Origin: RGIG5612 sp963589005
GTDB taxonomy: Bacteria; Bacillota; Clostridia; Lachnospirales; Lachnospiraceae
Length of the DNA stretch: 64,000 nucleotides
Direction of reading: 5' to 3'
Assembly: GCA_963589005.1 (NCBI GenBank)
Contig: CAVAJR010000001.1
Location: 62,001-126,000, forward strand
The notes under the pieces are model-generated. The model saw nothing but the letters and a program-made list of their open reading frames with translations, ran no database searches and was not told the DNA's origin. Positions 52,621-60,936 of the stretch are shown one piece after another (positions within the stretch are counted from its first letter, which is position 1; each line of letters starts with the position of its first letter). Both the position numbers and the translations under genes were made by a program.

Positions 52621-53601
52621 ATGAAGAAGAAAATCGCAGTTTGCTTAAGCACTGTTTTAGCTATTACAACACTTGCCGGTTCAACAGTATTTGCTTCTGC
52701 ACAGGAAGCACAGAAGTATGAGATCGGCATTTGTCAGTTAGTGCAGCATGATGCACTTGATGCCGCTACAGAAGGTTTTATGGATGCTGTTAAGGAGGGA
52801 CTCGGTGAAGAAAATGTTGAGTTTGATCTGCAGAATGCATCAGGTGATTCTGCTACATGCTCGACCATCATTAACGCATTCGTTGCATCTGGTTATGACC
52901 TGATCCTTGCCAATGCTACAGCACCTCTTCAGGCAGCAGCTCAGGCAACAGCAGATATTCCTGTTCTCGGAACATCAGTAACTGATTATGCCAGCGCTCT
53001 TGATATCAAGGATTGGACAGGCAAGACAGGATATAATGTATCAGGTACAACAGATCTTGCACCGCTGAAGGAACAGGCTGCAATGGTTAAGGAATTATTC
53101 CCGGATGCCAAGAAGGTTGGTATTCTCTATTGTACAGCAGAGGTCAATTCAGTATATCAGGCCAATATCGTAACAGAAGAGCTTGAAGCTCTCGGATATG
53201 AGGTTACATCTTATACATTTACAGATACAAATGATATTGCTACAGTAGCACAGAATGCATGTGATAACTGTGATGTGATTTATACACCTACAGATAATAC
53301 TGTTGCTTCTAATGCAGGTGTAATTGATCAGATCGCACGTCCTGCAGGAATTCCTATTGTATGCGGCGATGAAGGTACATGTTCAGGCTGCGGCGTTGCA
53401 GTTCTTGCGATCAGCTACTACGATCTGGGATATACAACCGGCAAGATGGCAGTTGAGATCCTGGCAAATGGCGCAGACATTACAGACATGGAAATTCAGT
53501 CTGCATCAGAGGTTACCAAGGAATACAATGCAGAGATCTGCGCAGACCTGGGAATAGAAGTTCCTGATGATTATGTTGCTATAGCAACCTCAGAAGAATA
53601 A
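52621..53601 (+). CDS. ABC importer substrate-binding protein (PF04392/TrpX type)
   Basis: A 326-aa exported binding protein of the ABC_sub_bind (PF04392) family, which includes TrpX of tryptophan/tyrosine importers. The signal peptide MKKKIAVCLSTVLAITTLAG ends with VFASAQEA, an AxA-type cleavage site. There is no lipobox Cys, although Gram-positive binding proteins are normally lipid anchored. The mature part has IGICQLVQHDALDAATEGF, typical of the family. GGAGGG lies 8 nt ahead of ATG 52621; earlier in-frame ATGs at 52582 and 52615 are less suitable. Permease and ATPase genes follow. Ligand not determinable. Confidence 0.87.
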   Translation: MKKKIAVCLSTVLAITTLAGSTVFASAQEAQKYEIGICQLVQHDALDAATEGFMDAVKEGLGEENVEFDLQNASGDSATCSTIINAFVASGYDLILANATAPLQAAAQATADIPVLGTSVTDYASALDIKDWTGKTGYNVSGTTDLAPLKEQAAMVKELFPDAKKVGILYCTAEVNSVYQANIVTEELEALGYEVTSYTFTDTNDIATVAQNACDNCDVIYTPTDNTVASNAGVIDQIARPAGIPIVCGDEGTCSGCGVAVLAISYYDLGYTTGKMAVEILANGADITDMEIQSASEVTKEYNAEICADLGIEVPDDYVAIATSEE

Positions 53602-53609
53602 AAATATAG

Positions 53610-53689
53610 CCTCTTCATCAAGAGGCACTCAATTGGAACATATTAAGTTTATGCTGCAGTCATAGGCCGCAAGGCACTGGCTGCAGCAT
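53610..53689 (+). promoter_or_regulatory. Two intercistronic hairpins between binding protein and permease genes
   Basis: GCCTCTT/AAGAGGC (53610-53627) with a 4-nt loop, and ATGCTGCAG/CTGCAGCAT (53651-53659, 53681-53689). Neither has a strong T tract. They may stabilise the upstream message or lower read-through, giving more binding protein than membrane parts. Confidence 0.6.
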
Positions 53690-53718
53690 CGTTTGCAAAA
53701 AGGAAATGGTGTTAAATA

Positions 53719-54651
53719 ATGATAGGAACATTTTTAAGTGCTCTTCCCGGCGCAGTTGCACAGGGACTTATCTGGGGAATAATGGCCATCGGCGTATACA
53801 TTTCATATAAAGTGCTGGATGTGGCAGATCTGACTGTCGACGGAACCATGTGCACAGGCGGCGCAGTATGCGTTATGCTCATGCTTAATGGTTCGCCGAT
53901 GTGGCTAGCGATCCTTGCAGCTATTGCGGCCGGTGTGCTGGCAGGACTTTTGACCGGAATATTCCATGCATTCATGGGAATACCTGCGATTCTGGCAGGA
54001 ATTTTATCCCAGTTGTCCTTGTATTCTCTCAATCTTAAGATCATGGCAGATAAGGCTAATCAGCCTATCAACTGGAGAAATTATAATCTTCTCGTATCAT
54101 TGAATAATGTTAAGAGCGCGCCGATAGCAATCAAGGATGGCGTGGTTTCGTTCAACCCTATATTTATCACTGCTGTTATCATAATTGTAATGATCGCATT
54201 GATATATTGTTTCTTCGGAAGAGAAGTAGGATGTGCGCTGCGCGCTACAGGTGCTAATCAGGACATGGCCAGAGCACAGGGTATAAATACTAAGATAATG
54301 ATCGTTATCGGTCTGATGCTGTCTAATGGTATTGTAGCATTTGCAAGCGCATTGCTTGCCCAGTATCAGGGATTTGCTGATATCAATATGGGTCGTGGTG
54401 CTATCGTTATCGGTCTGGCAGCGGTTATTATCGGCGGTGTATTATTTGACAAAATCTTCAGAAATTTTGCACTTAAACTGGTAGGCGTTGTACTTGGCGG
54501 TGTTATATATTACATAGTTCTTCAGATCGTAATTACGCTTGGATTCGATACAAATCTCCTGAAGCTTCTCTCAGCTCTGGTTGTTGCTATCTTCCTTGCT
54601 GTTCCATATTGGAAGAGCCGCTTCTTCACCAAAGTTAAGGAGGTAAAATGA
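53719..54651 (+). CDS. ABC importer permease (TrpY type)
   Basis: A 310-aa permease of the branched-chain/TrpY type with about eight or nine helices. DLTVDGTMCTGGAVCVML near residue 37-54 is typical of permeases that pair with PF04392 binding proteins. AKGGAA-type ribosome site (AAAGGAAATGG) precedes the ATG. It follows the binding protein by 117 nt across two hairpins and is followed immediately by the ATPase gene, whose ribosome binding site lies in its last codons. Confidence 0.9.
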   Translation: MIGTFLSALPGAVAQGLIWGIMAIGVYISYKVLDVADLTVDGTMCTGGAVCVMLMLNGSPMWLAILAAIAAGVLAGLLTGIFHAFMGIPAILAGILSQLSLYSLNLKIMADKANQPINWRNYNLLVSLNNVKSAPIAIKDGVVSFNPIFITAVIIIVMIALIYCFFGREVGCALRATGANQDMARAQGINTKIMIVIGLMLSNGIVAFASALLAQYQGFADINMGRGAIVIGLAAVIIGGVLFDKIFRNFALKLVGVVLGGVIYYIVLQIVITLGFDTNLLKLLSALVVAIFLAVPYWKSRFFTKVKEVK

Positions 54652-54652
54652 T

Positions 54653-55447
54653 ATGCTGGAAGTAAAGAATATTTCTAAGACATTTAATCCGGGAACCGTT
54701 AATTCGAAGACAGCCCTAAGCAACCTGTCTCTGACGCTTGAAGATGGCGATTTCGTTACGGTAATCGGCGGTAATGGTGCAGGCAAATCAACACTTCTTA
54801 ATGCTATTGCGGGTTCATGGTTCGTTGATACCGGTAAGATCATAATTGATGGTCAGGATGTTACGAAGGTTCCGGAACACAAGAGAGCTAAATATTTAGG
54901 ACGAGTATTCCAAGATCCGAGAATGGGAACTGCAGCAACAATGGGTATAGACGAGAATCTGGCGCTGGCCATGAGAAGAGGTCAGCACAGAGGTTTGGCA
55001 CCCGGAATTACCAAGGCTGAGAGAGATCAGTACAGGGAACTTCTTAAGATCCTTGATCTGGGTCTTGAGGATAGGCTTACAGCCAAGGTAGGACTTCTGT
55101 CAGGCGGACAGCGTCAGGCAGTTACGCTTCTTATGGCATCACTTAAGAAACCGAAGATCCTGCTTTTAGATGAGCATACAGCGGCACTTGATCCTAAGAC
55201 TGCAGCTAAGGTTCTGGAGACAACAGAAAAGATCATATCAAGAGATCACCTTACAACACTCATGATCACTCACAATATGAGGGATGCCATTGCTCACGGC
55301 AACAGACTTATCATGATGAATGACGGACATATAATACTGGACATTAGAGGCGAAGAAAAACAAAAGCTTACAGTTGACGATCTGATGGCCAAATTCGCAG
55401 TAGCTGCCGGATCGGAATTTTCTAATGATGCGGCAATTTTAGGATAG
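54653..55447 (+). CDS. ABC importer ATP-binding protein (TrpZ type)
   Basis: A 264-aa ATPase that powers the importer. Walker A is GGNGAGKST (about 39-47), signature LLSGGQRQAVTLLMA (about 143-157), Walker B ILLLDEHTAALD (about 164-175; His in place of the usual Pro), and H-loop MITHNM. AAGGAGG sits 9 nt ahead of the ATG. An upstream ATG at 54648 is out of frame and stops at once. It completes the three-gene operon. Confidence 0.93.
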   Translation: MLEVKNISKTFNPGTVNSKTALSNLSLTLEDGDFVTVIGGNGAGKSTLLNAIAGSWFVDTGKIIIDGQDVTKVPEHKRAKYLGRVFQDPRMGTAATMGIDENLALAMRRGQHRGLAPGITKAERDQYRELLKILDLGLEDRLTAKVGLLSGGQRQAVTLLMASLKKPKILLLDEHTAALDPKTAAKVLETTEKIISRDHLTTLMITHNMRDAIAHGNRLIMMNDGHIILDIRGEEKQKLTVDDLMAKFAVAAGSEFSNDAAILG

Positions 55448-55496
55448 GATCATAAAGTCCGGTCAAGATAAAAATTGAATATAATAAAGAGATAAA

Positions 55497-55575
55497 GTAC
55501 AGGGCTCTGTGTTGAAAAAAAGATGAGAAAGATATGCGAAACATACTTTCACTGTTGACAACATAGAGCCTGTAC
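55497..55575 (+). other. Long-stem inverted repeat spanning the rplM promoter
   Basis: GTACAGGGCTCTGTGTTG (55497-55514) pairs with CAACATAGAGCCTGTAC (55559-55575) with one bulged G and one wobble; the loop is about 44 nt. The right arm covers the end of the -35 and most of the promoter spacer. As RNA from the upstream ABC operon it may act as a 3' hairpin followed by TATATAATTTT. Confidence 0.75.
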
Positions 55576-55583
55576 TATATAAT
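55555..55583 (+). promoter_or_regulatory. Promoter of rplM-rpsI
   Basis: Perfect TTGACA (55555-55560), 17-nt spacer, perfect TATAAT (55578-55583). Start expected near 55590. Confidence 0.92.
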
Positions 55584-55586
55584 TTT

Positions 55587-55690
55587 CAACCGTGACGGCG
55601 TGTTTTTTGTGCGCTTTTATAAGCTGCAGATAAGAGCATCGTCGGAAGTAAAATGTATATAACGGTTTATTTATTAAACCAAAGACATTT
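55587..55690 (+). promoter_or_regulatory. Probable L13-type ribosomal protein leader
   Basis: The roughly 110-nt leader has AACCGT near its start pairing with ACGGTTT near 55665, enclosing GACGGCG and CGTCGG segments that can pair. Its position before rplM and this fold suggest an L13 autoregulatory leader as known in Firmicutes. The match is from position and pairing only; I did not align it to a model. Confidence 0.5.
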
Positions 55691-55703
55691 AGGAGGATTT
55701 TAA

Positions 55704-56132
55704 ATGAAGACTTATATGGCCAATCCGGCAACCATTGAGAGAAAGTGGTATGTAGTTGATGCTACAGGATTAACACTTGGTCGTCTCGCAAGTCAGGTTG
55801 CAAGCATTCTTCGTGGTAAGAACAAACCAACTTTCACACCACATGAAGACACAGGTGATTATGTTATCATCGTTAACGCTGAGAAGATTACTGTAACAGG
55901 TAAGAAGCTTCTTCAGAAGGTTTACTACAATCATTCAGACTATGTAGGCGGAATGAAAGAAACAGACCTTAAGACAATGATGGCTAAGAAGCCTGAAAGA
56001 GTTATTGAACTTGCAGTTAAGGGTATGCTTCCAAAGGGACCTCTCGGACGTTCTATGATTAAGAAACTGTTCGTATATGCAGGACCAGAGCACAAGCATC
56101 AGGCACAGAAGCCAGAAGCATTATCATTATAA
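55704..56132 (+). CDS. rplM: 50S ribosomal protein L13
   Basis: 142-aa ribosomal protein, early assembly protein of the large subunit. Family marks are YVVDATGLTLGRLAS, the HEDTGDYVIIVNAEKI stretch and KGMLPKGPLGRSM. AGGAGG lies ahead of the ATG. It precedes rpsI by 20 nt, the conserved bacterial pair. Confidence 0.99.
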   Translation: MKTYMANPATIERKWYVVDATGLTLGRLASQVASILRGKNKPTFTPHEDTGDYVIIVNAEKITVTGKKLLQKVYYNHSDYVGGMKETDLKTMMAKKPERVIELAVKGMLPKGPLGRSMIKKLFVYAGPEHKHQAQKPEALSL

Positions 56133-56152
56133 GCTGAAAGGAGGAAATAACA

Positions 56153-56539
56153 ATGGCAAATTTCTATGGAACCGGCAGAAGAAAGAAGAGTATCGCTAGA
56201 GTATACCTTATCCCGGGCAACGGAACAATCACAGTTAATAAAAGAACATTAGACGATTATTTCGGTCTTGAAACACTGAAAGCTATCGTTTGCCAGCCTC
56301 TTACAGCTGTTAATGCAAGCGACAAGTACGATGTTATCGTTACTGTTCGCGGCGGCGGTTTTACCGGTCAGGCAGGTGCTATCAGACATGGTATCGCCAG
56401 AGCACTGGTTGAAGCAGATGCTGATAACCGTCCGGCACTTAAGAAAGCAGGATATCTTACAAGAGATCCACGTATGAAAGAAAGAAAGAAATACGGCCTC
56501 AAAGGCGCTCGTCGTGCACCACAGTTCTCAAAGAGATAA
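56153..56539 (+). CDS. rpsI: 30S ribosomal protein S9
   Basis: 128-aa ribosomal protein whose C-terminal tail reaches the P-site tRNA. Marks are GTGRRKKSIARVYL at the start, VRGGGFTGQAGAIRHGIARAL, and the final basic RRAPQFSKR. AAAGGAGG lies ahead of the ATG. A terminator follows. Confidence 0.99.
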   Translation: MANFYGTGRRKKSIARVYLIPGNGTITVNKRTLDDYFGLETLKAIVCQPLTAVNASDKYDVIVTVRGGGFTGQAGAIRHGIARALVEADADNRPALKKAGYLTRDPRMKERKKYGLKGARRAPQFSKR

Positions 56540-56576
56540 TCAGGCACGATTTTACAACCAAAGAAACTCGAAAGAA

Positions 56577-56608
56577 CCTCGGAAAGCCAACATTTTCCGG
56601 GGTTTTTT
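56577..56608 (+). terminator. Terminator of rplM-rpsI
   Basis: CCTCGGAAA (56577-56585) pairs with TTTCCGGGG (56594-56602) with one wobble, followed by six T's (56603-56608). Confidence 0.93.
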
Positions 56609-56646
56609 ATTGAATATAGGTTAAAAAGGGAAGAAGGGCGATTGTT

Positions 56647-57507
56647 ATGTGGATACTATTTGCATTTGGCTCGGCATTGTTTGCCGGGTTAACGGCGGTA
56701 CTTGCCAAGTGCGGTATAAAGAGAACGGATTCTGATACGGCCACGGCGATTCGTACCATTGTGGTTCTGATTTTTTCTTGGCTGATGGTCTGGATTGTTG
56801 GTTCGGTGCCGACGATCACGACACTCAGCATAAAGACATGGGCATTCCTGATTCTTTCCGGGCTTGCCACCGGTGCCTCATGGCTATGTTATTTTCGGGC
56901 TTTGCAGCTCGGAGATGTCAACAAGGTCGTACCTATTGACAAATCCAGCACCATTCTGACAATACTGCTGGCACTGATTTTTCTCGGCGAGCCTGTTTCC
57001 TGGCTCAAAGGACTGGCTGTCGTGCTGATCGGTGCAGGCACCTTTCTGATGATCGAGAAAAAGGCTGTTTCCGGTCAGAAGCAGGAGAAGAAAAGCTGGC
57101 TGCTGTATGCGGTTCTTTCTGCCGTGTTCGCTTCATTGACATCAATCCTTGGAAAGATCGGCATTGATGGTGTTGAGTCGAACCTTGGCACTGCAATTCG
57201 CACCGGTGTTGTGTTGGTCATGGCGTGGATGATCGTTTTTCTTAAGGGAAAGCATCATGCGCTGAAATCCGTCCCGAAGAAGGAACTCGGCTTTATCTGC
57301 TTGTCTGGTCTGGCTACCGGTGGATCTTGGCTGTGCTATTATAAGGCACTGCAAGACGGTCTTGCCAGTGTTGTTGTACCAATAGACAAGCTCAGCATTT
57401 TGGCATCTATCGGGTTTTCGGTGCTGGTGTTCAAGGAACGATTGTCAAAGAAAGCGGCTGTCGGTCTTGTGATGATCGTTGGCGGAACGATGATGATGCT
57501 GATCTGA
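56647..57507 (+). CDS. EamA family transporter (drug/metabolite superfamily)
   Basis: A 286-aa membrane protein with ten helices made of two EamA repeats; each begins alike (LFAGLTAVLAKCGI and VFASLTSILGKIGI) and has the 'LSGLATGGSWLCYYKAL' motif (in repeat 1 LSGLATGASWLCYFRAL). Members export small metabolites or amino acids; the substrate is unknown. GC content is clearly higher than that of the neighbours, with GTG, CTG, GGC and TCC codons in place of the A/T-ending ones used elsewhere. It stands alone between the S9 terminator and a non-coding stretch, which suggests recent gain. Confidence 0.88.
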   Translation: MWILFAFGSALFAGLTAVLAKCGIKRTDSDTATAIRTIVVLIFSWLMVWIVGSVPTITTLSIKTWAFLILSGLATGASWLCYFRALQLGDVNKVVPIDKSSTILTILLALIFLGEPVSWLKGLAVVLIGAGTFLMIEKKAVSGQKQEKKSWLLYAVLSAVFASLTSILGKIGIDGVESNLGTAIRTGVVLVMAWMIVFLKGKHHALKSVPKKELGFICLSGLATGGSWLCYYKALQDGLASVVVPIDKLSILASIGFSVLVFKERLSKKAAVGLVMIVGGTMMMLI

Positions 57508-57886
57508 CCGCCAACCTATCCGTATTTTCTATGTGAATATGGTGAATATCCTATTGAACGTTGTGCAGGATTAAATTACTTATTTGCTGGAAAAATTGTG
57601 CTCGCAAATTGTGCTTGATGAATTTATGTAAAGAAAAATCTTCCGGATTCAATCTGAAACTATAGGCATACAATCGCTGAAAAAATATGCTCATGTAATT
57701 GACGAAATGCCTTGTAATTATTATGATAAACAAATTAGTATGAAGCTGCATTTAAACATACAATGATTGTACCATGTTGGGGGGAAAAAACGGTACTTGT
57801 ATGGTTGTGCTCGCACTTGCATGAAAATGCATAATCTTAAACAATATCATATTAAAAAGTGTAACTAGAAAAAGAGGGGACGAAAA
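57508..57886. other. Intergenic region between EamA and nhaC
   Basis: About 380 nt, A/T-rich. I see no gene, known RNA or convincing terminator. A GTTGGGGGGAAAAAACGG segment (57776-57793) stands out by composition only. The promoter of nhaC is presumably in the last 100 nt, but no good -35/-10 pair is clear. Confidence 0.5.
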
Positions 57887-59392
57887 ATGAATACTGGAGG
57901 GACATTTTTGGCGCTTATACCGCCATTGGTTGCGATTGTGATCAGTCTTGTGACTAAGGAAGTAAATCTGTCTTTATTTATCGGATTATTTACGGGAGCG
58001 CTGATTTTCTGCAGCGGCAATCCGTTTCAATCTGTCACGACCATGTTCGATATCATGGCAGATAAAGTCAAGGGCAATATGGGTGTTCTCATATTTATTG
58101 TTTTATTGGGAATGGTTGTATATCTGATGAACCTGTCAGGGGCAACCCATAGATATGCTGCCTGGGCATCTAAAAGACTTAAGACCAAGAGGTCTACGCT
58201 TCTTGCTACTGTCGCATTAGGTATTGTCATATTTGTTGATGACTATTTCAATTGCCTGACTGTCGGCACAGTTATGAGACCGATAACTGACAGAAATCAC
58301 ATATCTAGAGAAAAATTAGCATATATTATTGACTCAACCGCAGCGCCGGTCTGCATAGTTGCTCCGATTTCTTCATGGGCAGCTGCGGTAACTTCATCAC
58401 TTCCGGACGGCTCGTCCATAGACGGTTTCAGACTATTTATCAGTACAATTTTACCAAATTATTATACTTGGTTTTCATTGGCTCTTATTATACTTACGAC
58501 CATTTTAGCTGTTGATTTTGGCAAGATGCGAAAGTATGAGCAGTCATTCAATCCGGCAGATTATGCGTCAGCTGAAGCCAAAGAGGAGGAAGAACCTAAG
58601 GGCCGGGTTATTGATCTGCTTCTTCCGATTATTGCTCTTATTTTGTTTTCAATTATTGCCATGCTTTATACAGGAGGATTGTTCTCCGGTGAGACATTGA
58701 CTATCGGTGACGCATTTGCCAATTGTGATGCAATAATGGCTTTGGCAATGGGCGCGTTTTATACTGTTATATTTGTGGCAATTTTATATTTACCACGTAA
58801 AATTGTAAGCCCGAAGCAATTCCTGGATGGGCTTGTAGAGGGATTTAAGAATATGGTTCCGGCCACGCTTATACTGATACTGGCATGGTCGCTCAGTGGT
58901 ATCTGCGGAGGAGAATATCTGGACGCAGGAGGCTTTGTGGCAGGAGTTGTCGATGAATATCGTATTTCGCTTACATTTATGCCGGCTGTATTTTTTGTTA
59001 TTTCATTGCTTCTTGCATTTTCAACCGGAACATCCTGGGGAACATTTGCTATTATGATACCTATAGTTGTCTCTGTATTCGGCGACAGAGCCAGTGAGGT
59101 CATGTCAATGACAGTTGCTGCAATCCTCGGAGGAAGTGTATGCGGTGATCATCTGAGCCCGATTTCAGATACTACAATATTAAGCTCGACAGGAGCAGGC
59201 TGTAAGCATATAAATCATGTTGATTCACAGCTGCAATACGGTGCGGTGGTTGCTGTCTGCACACTTATATGCTACATAATAGGTTCTGCAATGAAGAACG
59301 CATGGATTCCATTGATTGTGGGAATCGCAATGATATTGATATTTACTCTTGTTATCAAGAAATATTATTCAGGGCAAGATAATAAAAGATAA
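57887..59392 (+). CDS. NhaC family Na+/H+ antiporter
   Basis: A 501-aa ion-coupled transporter of the NhaC superfamily, with about 11-12 helices. Marks include IVIFVDDYFNCLTVGTVMRP (family-typical DDYFN), APVCIVAPISSWAA, and GGSVCGDHLSPISDTTILSS. Members exchange sodium or organic acids for protons. The exact substrate is uncertain. A GAGGGG ribosome site precedes the ATG. murE-like begins 38 nt after its stop. Confidence 0.9.
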   Translation: MNTGGTFLALIPPLVAIVISLVTKEVNLSLFIGLFTGALIFCSGNPFQSVTTMFDIMADKVKGNMGVLIFIVLLGMVVYLMNLSGATHRYAAWASKRLKTKRSTLLATVALGIVIFVDDYFNCLTVGTVMRPITDRNHISREKLAYIIDSTAAPVCIVAPISSWAAAVTSSLPDGSSIDGFRLFISTILPNYYTWFSLALIILTTILAVDFGKMRKYEQSFNPADYASAEAKEEEEPKGRVIDLLLPIIALILFSIIAMLYTGGLFSGETLTIGDAFANCDAIMALAMGAFYTVIFVAILYLPRKIVSPKQFLDGLVEGFKNMVPATLILILAWSLSGICGGEYLDAGGFVAGVVDEYRISLTFMPAVFFVISLLLAFSTGTSWGTFAIMIPIVVSVFGDRASEVMSMTVAAILGGSVCGDHLSPISDTTILSSTGAGCKHINHVDSQLQYGAVVAVCTLICYIIGSAMKNAWIPLIVGIAMILIFTLVIKKYYSGQDNKR

Positions 59393-59430
59393 ATAAAAAT
59401 GTAACGAGAAAATGTGAGGCAGTTGATAAA

Positions 59431-60921
59431 ATGAAGATTAAGGAACTTTTTTCGGAGGAAGTATTAAGGACCGCTGTTTACAAGAATGGAATTAAAGCAG
59501 CTGAAGATGTAGAAATAAATGGAATAAGCATTGATTCCCGAAGTACGAATCCCGGTGATATATTCTTTTGTATAAAGGGAACCAGCAGTGACGGACATAA
59601 ATATGCGCAGCAGGCAGTATTAAATGGGGCGGCTGCTGTTGTCTGCAGTGAGGATATTTCTCCAGATGACGGAGCATTATATATCACTGTGTCAGATACA
59701 ACGGACGAACTTAACAGAATATGCAATATATTTTATGGCAAACCAAGTGAGAAGATGACAATATTTGCTGTTACGGGAACTAATGGCAAGACTACAATAG
59801 CTTCTGTTATAAAATATGTTTATTCTCACAAAACACCATCCGGATATATGGGTACCATAGGTGTTGAATACAGAGACTATTCAAGGAACGCCTCTCTTAC
59901 GACTCCTTCACAGATTGAGATACATAAGGTATTGTCAGATATGTATGATTCTGGTATCAGGGCAGCGGCACTTGAAGCCAGCTCACACGGACTGGTTCAG
60001 AAAAGGGTGGATTCGGTAGATGTTGACTGTGCTATTTTTACGCAGCTGACCCATGAGCACCTTGATTATCACGGAACATTGGAGAATTATTTTGAGGCGA
60101 AAAAGCTCCTGTTCAGGAATATAAAAAAGGATGCAGTAGCGGTTCTTAACGCTGATGATGCTGTAAGTATAGACGGACTTAAAGAATGCTGCAATTGCAG
60201 ATATGTGACATATGGCATAGATCATGCTGCAGATTATAAGGCAGAACATGTTGTATTAGGCGCCAGGTATACGAGATTTGAATTGTTGCATGACGGCAGA
60301 AAATATGATATTAAGACTAATCTGATAGCCAGATATAATATCAGTAATATATTGGCAGTTATTGCTGCAGTATGTGAGATGGGCATGTCACTTGATGAGA
60401 TAATTCCTCTCCTGGAGAATGTACCGCAGGTGGCAGGACGCATGGAAGTAATTGATGAAGGGCAGGATTATCATGTTATAGTGGATTTCGCTCATACACC
60501 GGATGCATTTGAAAAGGTATTTGAATTTGCTAAGGAAGTAATAGGAGAGAAGGCAAATGTATATGCAGTATTCGGAAGCTCCGGAAGACGTGATACCACC
60601 AAACGGCCCGTAATGGGTCAAATAGCAGGAAGGTACTGCGATGAGATAGTAACTACTCAGGATGACCCGAGGGATGAGGATCCGGCAGAAATATCAAGAC
60701 AGATAATGGACGGAATAGATAACAGTAATTGCCGCAGTTCATTTATTGAATGCAGAGGTGAGGCGATTGATTATATTATCAGCAAGGCCAAGAAGGATGA
60801 TATGATATTGCTGCTGGGACAGGGGCGTCAGCCTTATGTTATTAAGGCTGATAATTACAGGGATCCTTATGAGGGGGATCATGAGGCTGCGAGAGCTGCC
60901 ATAAGAAGATACAGAAAATAG
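59431..60921 (+). CDS. MurE-family Mur ligase with variant amino-acid-binding motif
   Basis: A 496-aa ATP-dependent ligase of the MurE type, which adds the third amino acid to UDP-MurNAc-L-Ala-D-Glu. The ATP loop is TGTNGKTT with K120; ASSHGL, THEHLDYHG and VDFAHTPDA are the expected motifs. Two amino-acid-contact regions differ from classic meso-DAP enzymes: DDPRDEDP (411-418; usually DNPR) and LGQGRQP (462-468; usually GKGHE). The Arg linked to DAP choice is kept, but the Glu of GKGHE is Gln. It may be a second MurE paralogue with another substrate rather than the main MurE. GTGAGG precedes the ATG. Confidence 0.85.
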   Translation: MKIKELFSEEVLRTAVYKNGIKAAEDVEINGISIDSRSTNPGDIFFCIKGTSSDGHKYAQQAVLNGAAAVVCSEDISPDDGALYITVSDTTDELNRICNIFYGKPSEKMTIFAVTGTNGKTTIASVIKYVYSHKTPSGYMGTIGVEYRDYSRNASLTTPSQIEIHKVLSDMYDSGIRAAALEASSHGLVQKRVDSVDVDCAIFTQLTHEHLDYHGTLENYFEAKKLLFRNIKKDAVAVLNADDAVSIDGLKECCNCRYVTYGIDHAADYKAEHVVLGARYTRFELLHDGRKYDIKTNLIARYNISNILAVIAAVCEMGMSLDEIIPLLENVPQVAGRMEVIDEGQDYHVIVDFAHTPDAFEKVFEFAKEVIGEKANVYAVFGSSGRRDTTKRPVMGQIAGRYCDEIVTTQDDPRDEDPAEISRQIMDGIDNSNCRSSFIECRGEAIDYIISKAKKDDMILLLGQGRQPYVIKADNYRDPYEGDHEAARAAIRRYRK

Positions 60922-60936
60922 TTAGAGAGGTGAAAT

